Assembly: GCA_900763885.1 (NCBI GenBank)
Contig: CAAFLY010000125.1
Coordinates: 1 to 10,894, forward strand
Length of the DNA: 10,894 bases
Source: Clostridia bacterium
Lineage (GTDB): Bacteria > Bacillota > Clostridia > Oscillospirales > CAG-272
Direction: 5' to 3'
Notes under the pieces: generated by a model
What the model saw: the letters and a program-made list of their open reading frames with translations, nothing else
The model's database searches: none
Told to the model about the DNA's origin: nothing
In this document: piece by piece, positions 7,374 through 10,894 of the stretch
How the letters are laid out: each line of letters opens with the position of its first letter
Numbering within the stretch: position 1 is the stretch's first letter
Position numbers and translations under genes: made by a program

Positions 7374-8291
7374 ATGACAAAAGACGAAATACGCGTAAAC
7401 GGCGTACCGATCTCCATCGGGGACGCGCGCTTTACCCTCTATCGGATCGAGATCGACGCACCGGCTGCCTCCCGACCGGAAGCGCACTCTCTGTTCCACA
7501 GCCATTCCTATTATGAGCTGCACATTCTGGCGGGCGGCCGCGCATCGATCCGGATCGCCGCGGACGGGATGCGCACCGTTGCCTTCTGCGGCGGGCAGCT
7601 GGTCATCGTTTCCCCCGGCACGGAGCATCTGACAGAGTATTCCGAGAATCCGCTGATACACTGCACGGTGCTGTCGCTGGATCTCACGGAAACAGACGGG
7701 GACGGCGGATTCTATCGCTACTTTCGCAAAATCCTTGACGGCAACGCGAACCGACCGCTCAGTCTGCCGCTTGCCCTGTATGAAAAGATTCTGCTCTACC
7801 GACAGATCACGCAGGACACACCGATCCGGGAATACTGTCTGATCCAGTTTTCGACGCATGAGATACTGCTTGGACTCTTTGATTTTCTCGGCGGCTTTTT
7901 GGGCACGGAGGATCGGCCGGAGCCACAGAGAAACGATCGTGAGGCGCGGATCGTGCTGGAAAATCTCATGAACGACACGCGGTTCACCTTAGAGGACATC
8001 GCGCGGGAGATCGGTTATTCTCCACGGCAGACGGCACGGCACATCCGACAGCTCTGCGGGAAAAGTCTCGGCGAATACCGCCTGCAGAGCCAGATCGCGA
8101 CGGCAAAAAAGCTCCTGTCCGTGGAGGGTCGGACCGCCACCATCACGGAGATCGCGCGGCAGACCGGTTTTGCGTCCGTATCGTCCATGCGCGCGGCATT
8201 TTGCAGAGAGGTCGGCTGCACCCCCTCGGAATACGCGCTGGCGCATACCGCGGCCACGGAGGACAGCGGATCGGAGGGTACGGACGCGTGA
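7374..8291 (+). CDS. AraC-family transcriptional regulator with cupin-like sensor domain
   Basis: DNA-binding regulator of 305 residues. The N-terminal half resembles the AraC cupin-type ligand-binding domain: HSHSYYELH (42-50) gives the usual H-x-H-x(3)-E pattern, and LVIVSPGTEH (76-85) is the second conserved strand and turn. The C-terminal AraC domain covers about 190-290 with two helix-turn-helix units, TLEDIAREIGYSPRQTARHI (205-224) and ITEIARQTGFASVSSMRAAF (257-276), and the closing P-S-E-Y (284-287). AAGGA (7364-7368) lies five bases before the ATG, and a TTGCAA-N17-TATAAT promoter lies upstream. It is divergent from the two hydrolase genes and first in its own operon, so a role in sensing a sugar and controlling both promoters is likely (inference). 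A short acidic tail after 290 is not part of the fold. Its stop overlaps the start of the next gene. Confidence 0.93.
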   Translation: MTKDEIRVNGVPISIGDARFTLYRIEIDAPAASRPEAHSLFHSHSYYELHILAGGRASIRIAADGMRTVAFCGGQLVIVSPGTEHLTEYSENPLIHCTVLSLDLTETDGDGGFYRYFRKILDGNANRPLSLPLALYEKILLYRQITQDTPIREYCLIQFSTHEILLGLFDFLGGFLGTEDRPEPQRNDREARIVLENLMNDTRFTLEDIAREIGYSPRQTARHIRQLCGKSLGEYRLQSQIATAKKLLSVEGRTATITEIARQTGFASVSSMRAAFCREVGCTPSEYALAHTAATEDSGSEGTDA

Positions 8292-8986
8292 AGCGGATTT
8301 CGTTTGTCTTTCGCCGACAGTTTCTGCCGATCTGGCTGACGGCGATCCTCATTACGGTCACGGGAATTGTGTTCCGCCAGTCGCCGATACGGATGCTGCC
8401 GCTATACGTTTCGCTTGTGATCGGCTTTCTTCAATCGCGGGTGAATCGGTATGCCAGTCTCATCGGCGGCTGCAACGCGATCCTGTACGCCGTCGTCTAC
8501 GGTTACTACGGCCTGTATGCGTCGATGGCATATGCCGCGCTTGTGTCGTGTCCCCTGCAGATTCTCACGTTTCTCCGTTGGACGAGGCACGCCAGAGAAT
8601 CCACCACGGAGCTGCGCGTCATGACCGGCAGGCAGCGGATTTTCACCTCGATCGCCTTTGTCGCGGCGTGGGGCGCGCTGTATGCGGTGCTGTCGTTCAC
8701 GGACTCGACCTACCAGCTGTTCGACAGCTCGATCACGCTGTTCGGGATCCTCATCACAGTGCTGACCTACTTTGCCTGCATCGAATACACGGTGCTGATG
8801 ATCCCAAGCGGACTGTTGTCCATCGGCCTGTACGCCGCCATGCTCCGCGAATCGCCCGAGCAGGTGCCGTATCTCATTTATTCGATCTATTCCTTCCTCT
8901 GCGTGTGCGTATCCGTAAGGCAGGCAAGACGGATCTACCAGACGCAGGCGGAGGAGAAAAAGAAGGTATCTATACAGAAAGGATGA
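8288..8986 (+). CDS. pnuC: PnuC-like nicotinamide riboside/vitamin-precursor transporter
   Basis: Integral membrane protein of 232 residues with about seven hydrophobic segments (roughly 11-29, 36-52, 57-77, 79-97, 117-137, 146-165, 166-185 and 193-211; the weakest are uncertain). The stretch N63-x(3)-Y67 followed by YGLYAS (74-79) and PLQILTFLRW (89-98) matches the core pattern of the PnuC family, in which a membrane carrier takes up nicotinamide riboside by facilitated diffusion coupled to phosphorylation inside the cell. Family members also carry thiamine (PnuT) or riboflavin (PnuX/RibM), so the substrate is open. The C-terminus is short, basic and cytoplasmic. I chose GTG 8288 because it opens the hydrophobic protein, has GGAGGG (8273-8278) nine bases upstream, and forms a GTGA overlap with the AraC-family stop; the 29 codons upstream in this frame lie inside that gene. 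Translational coupling with the regulator is likely. No NAD or TPP riboswitch precedes it. Confidence 0.8.
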   Translation: MKRISFVFRRQFLPIWLTAILITVTGIVFRQSPIRMLPLYVSLVIGFLQSRVNRYASLIGGCNAILYAVVYGYYGLYASMAYAALVSCPLQILTFLRWTRHARESTTELRVMTGRQRIFTSIAFVAAWGALYAVLSFTDSTYQLFDSSITLFGILITVLTYFACIEYTVLMIPSGLLSIGLYAAMLRESPEQVPYLIYSIYSFLCVCVSVRQARRIYQTQAEEKKKVSIQKG

Positions 8987-8991
8987 AAAAC

Positions 8992-10080
8992 ATGGAAGTC
9001 AGGAATTTCACGCGGTGCGCGTATCTCTGCCCCGGTGAGGGGAATCCGCGCAACAGCGAGGGCGCGTTTCTGCGTCTGCGGGACGGACGAATCCTGTTCG
9101 CGTACAGTCGATACATCGGCACGGATGCCGGAGACGACGCGGAATGCGAAATTGCCGGGATATACTCCTATGACAACGGCGAAACGTGGGATACAGAGCA
9201 TATCCGCACTCTTGTCCGTGCATCGGAATACGGCGAGAAAAATGTGATGAGCGTATCTCTCGAACGGATGGACAACGGCGACGCGGGCTTATTTTATTTG
9301 GTAAAGCATGACGCAAACCACAACTCCTCATATGTTCTCCGGCGCAGTACGGATGAGTTTGAGAGCTTTTCGGAAGAGGTATGGATTCTTCCCGAACGTT
9401 TTTCGGCATATTACGTGGTCAACAACGACCGTATCTGCCATGCCGGAGAAAATGTTTGGGTTGTTCCTGCGGCAAAACAGGCAGAAACTCCCGGTATGTA
9501 CAACTATGCTTCTGTGTACGAATCCTTGTTTGTCGTTTCCTATGACGACGGACACACCTGGAAACAGCTCGGTCCAATCCTCTTTTTATCCGAGGCCTCC
9601 TATAGTGCGACAGGCTTACAGGAACCGGGAATCTGTGTTTTACCAGGCAATGTATGGTACGCGTATTTCCGCACAGACCGGATGTGGCAGTATGAATCGG
9701 TCTCTCTCGACCAAGGTGAACATTGGTTCTCACCACAGCCGTCGAAATTCACCTCAGCTATGTCTCCGATGCTCATAAAGCAAAACCCCTGCAGTGGAAA
9801 ATATTATGCGGTCTGGAACCCTGTGCCGGATTACCCGGGACGTCCGCACCCCGGACATTCCTGGACCGCCGGACGGAATCCGCTTGTGATTGCGGACAGC
9901 GCAGACGGCGTTCGTTTTTCGGAAATGTATACCTTGGAGAACGATGAGACACGCGGCTTCTGTTATCCTGCTCTGTATTTCCTCGACGAAAAAACCGCGC
10001 TGATCTCTTATTGCAGCGGCGGCGACACAGATGGTTGCTGCTGTCTGAACCGCACTACCATAGGCAAAATCGAATTCTAA
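8992..10080 (+). CDS. Sialidase-fold (BNR/Asp-box) protein without signal peptide
   Basis: Predicted cytoplasmic six-bladed beta-propeller protein of 362 residues. Three Asp-boxes are visible: SYDNGETW (59-66), SYDDGHTW (183-190) and a weaker SLDQGEHW (238-245). SEGAFLRLRDGRILFAYSRY (22-41) matches the first blade of sialidase-superfamily enzymes, and LQEPGICVL (209-217) and SPMLIKQNP (258-266) fit later blades with a conserved Glu. I cannot assign the three-arginine carboxylate pocket of true GH33 sialidases, so release of sialic acid is not supported; another exo-hydrolase or lyase role is possible. The start at 8992 has AGGA (8980-8983) eight bases upstream. An alternative ATG at 8983 overlaps the pnuC-like stop as ATGA but has no spaced ribosome site. 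Codon use changes within the gene: TTA and TCA codons appear only from about residue 100 onward. It ends the araC-pnuC unit; a solute-binding protein follows 111 bases later. Confidence 0.8.
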   Translation: MEVRNFTRCAYLCPGEGNPRNSEGAFLRLRDGRILFAYSRYIGTDAGDDAECEIAGIYSYDNGETWDTEHIRTLVRASEYGEKNVMSVSLERMDNGDAGLFYLVKHDANHNSSYVLRRSTDEFESFSEEVWILPERFSAYYVVNNDRICHAGENVWVVPAAKQAETPGMYNYASVYESLFVVSYDDGHTWKQLGPILFLSEASYSATGLQEPGICVLPGNVWYAYFRTDRMWQYESVSLDQGEHWFSPQPSKFTSAMSPMLIKQNPCSGKYYAVWNPVPDYPGRPHPGHSWTAGRNPLVIADSADGVRFSEMYTLENDETRGFCYPALYFLDEKTALISYCSGGDTDGCCCLNRTTIGKIEF

Positions 10081-10191
10081 GGATGCGCTGAAGCAATCGT
10101 TTTTTGCTTTGAAAGAATCAACTATATGTTTTTTAGCACAAAAACAACCCTAAATCAGCGTTTTCCTAAGCCATAAAGAAAGGCAACGACA
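10081..10191. other. Intergenic gap before the solute-binding protein gene
   Basis: This AT-rich 111-base gap holds a ribosome site (AGAAAGG ending at 10183) and a small hairpin AAGCAA/TTGCTT (10091-10109) that is not followed by a T-run. No convincing -35/-10 pair was found. The lipoprotein gene may therefore be read from the upstream operon, or from a promoter that needs an activator. Confidence 0.4.
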
Positions 10192-10894
10192 ATGAAAAAA
10201 TGTATCACTGCATTGCTCGTCCTTGGTATGCTTCTCTCTCTGGCAGCCTGTACGAGTGGTGAGTCAACGGAAACTCCACCAGCTTCCGGTACTTCTGCAG
10301 AGCCAGAATCCGTAGCCGAAACGAAAGACGAGATAGAGGACCGCACCTACCTCGATGATCTGCCGGACGGATTGGATTATGACGGATACGATTTCCGGAT
10401 TATGGTGTACAGAAATGGAAATATAAACAATGGTCAGTTCAATGCATGGGTAAATTTCTTTGAAATGGAGGGCGAAACCGGCGAACCCATCAATGACGCG
10501 GCATGGAAGCGCAATCTTGCCGTTGAGGAACGATTGAATACAAAAATCACTGCGCATGAGGACGCAGACTGGGGATCTGTCACAAGCGCCGTTCTGCGTT
10601 CCACACAAGCCGGGGAAGATATTTATGATCTTGTCTGCCCGGGAAGTACAGAATTTTTCACTAGCCTTATTACGCAAAATGCCCTCTACGATGTTGCGGG
10701 CGGTGGTTACATGAACCTAGAAAAAGGCTACTATAACCACCAGATGATCGACACATATAGATTGGGGAACCATGTGTATCTATTCACAGGAACTTATCCG
10801 TATCCGCTGTTAGGCTGCCCATATATGATCATCAATATGGATGAGTGGGAAAAACGAAATCTGCCCGATCCTTATGAAATGGTGGAAAATGGAG
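10192..10894 (+). CDS. Extracellular solute-binding lipoprotein (ABC transporter), 3' end outside the window
   Basis: Only the first 234 codons are present; the gene runs off the window at 10894. Residues 1-20 form a lipoprotein signal peptide: MKK, a hydrophobic core and the lipobox L17-A-A-C20, so Cys20 would be lipidated and the protein held on the outer face of the membrane. Residues 21-52 are an S/T/E/P-rich linker. The mature start (LDDLPDGLDYDGYDFRIMVY, 54-73), NDAAWKRNLAVEERLN (about 101-116) and GEDIYDLV (about 139-146) are typical of Clostridia solute-binding proteins of the family-1 sugar-binding type. These deliver a sugar or oligosaccharide to a membrane ABC permease, whose genes usually follow directly. 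AGAAAGG (10177-10183) lies eight bases before the ATG. Codon use is AT-richer than in the genes to the left. With three leaderless hydrolases next to it, an imported glycan is the likely ligand. Confidence 0.85.
   Translation, partial: MKKCITALLVLGMLLSLAACTSGESTETPPASGTSAEPESVAETKDEIEDRTYLDDLPDGLDYDGYDFRIMVYRNGNINNGQFNAWVNFFEMEGETGEPINDAAWKRNLAVEERLNTKITAHEDADWGSVTSAVLRSTQAGEDIYDLVCPGSTEFFTSLITQNALYDVAGGGYMNLEKGYYNHQMIDTYRLGNHVYLFTGTYPYPLLGCPYMIINMDEWEKRNLPDPYEMVENG

Noticed and set aside
7200..7859. N-terminal extension of the GH106-like frame by 220 codons
   Set aside because: It would run through both promoters and the first part of the divergent AraC-family gene, and it does not resemble a protein. 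The ATG at 7199 has its own ribosome site.
8170..8991. N-terminal extension of the sialidase-like frame
   Set aside because: It overlaps the AraC-family and PnuC-like genes in another frame and is R/H/A-rich shadow sequence. The internal ATG at 8992 has a spaced AGGA.
10091..10109. Hairpin AAGCAA/TTGCTT as a terminator after the sialidase-like gene
   Set aside because: The stem is short and AT-rich, and the T-run lies in the loop and not after the stem, so it is not a proper intrinsic terminator.

Overview
The window looks like chromosomal DNA from a GC-rich member of the Clostridia (Bacillota), probably an uncultured gut or rumen Oscillospirales/Christensenellales-type bacterium. The grounds are a secreted three-SLH-domain surface protein, AGGAGG-like ribosome binding sites, sigma-A type promoters, and a Clostridia-style solute-binding lipoprotein. 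The taxonomic placement is an inference from protein style, not a search result.

Layout. (1) 70-3324 (+): a 1084-residue secreted S-layer-homology protein with a signal peptide, three SLH domains, a beta-helix-like segment and at least five tandem repeats of about 100 residues that I do not recognise. (2) 3340-3430: two back-to-back intrinsic terminators between convergent genes. (3) 3435-5078 and 5109-7199 (-): two leaderless glycoside hydrolases in one operon. The upstream gene is a GH106-like TIM-barrel enzyme (696 aa); the downstream gene is a clan-D (GH36/GH27-like) alpha-galactosidase-type enzyme (547 aa). (4) 7200-7373: a divergent promoter region with one good promoter in each direction and short direct repeats that could be operator sites. 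(5) 7374-10080 (+): a tightly packed operon of an AraC-family regulator, a PnuC-like vitamin-precursor transporter (GTGA overlap) and a leaderless sialidase-fold protein with three Asp-boxes. (6) 10192-10894 (+): the first 234 codons of an extracellular solute-binding lipoprotein, cut by the window end.

How it may work together (inference): regions 3-6 form a small glycan-use locus. The lipoprotein would capture an oligosaccharide for an ABC importer lying beyond the window. Three enzymes without signal peptides would process the imported sugar in the cytoplasm. The AraC-family protein, divergently transcribed from the hydrolase pair, would sense a sugar through its cupin-like N-terminal domain and control both promoters. 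The PnuC-like gene, translationally coupled to the regulator, is the odd member. The SLH gene is a separate transcription unit with its own terminator.

The most interesting points are the repeat domain of the SLH protein, the unknown substrate of the hydrolase set, the PnuC homologue inside a sugar locus, the repeat-rich divergent promoter, and a codon-use shift inside the sialidase-like gene. I found no RNA genes, CRISPR arrays, insertion sequences or obvious phage genes.
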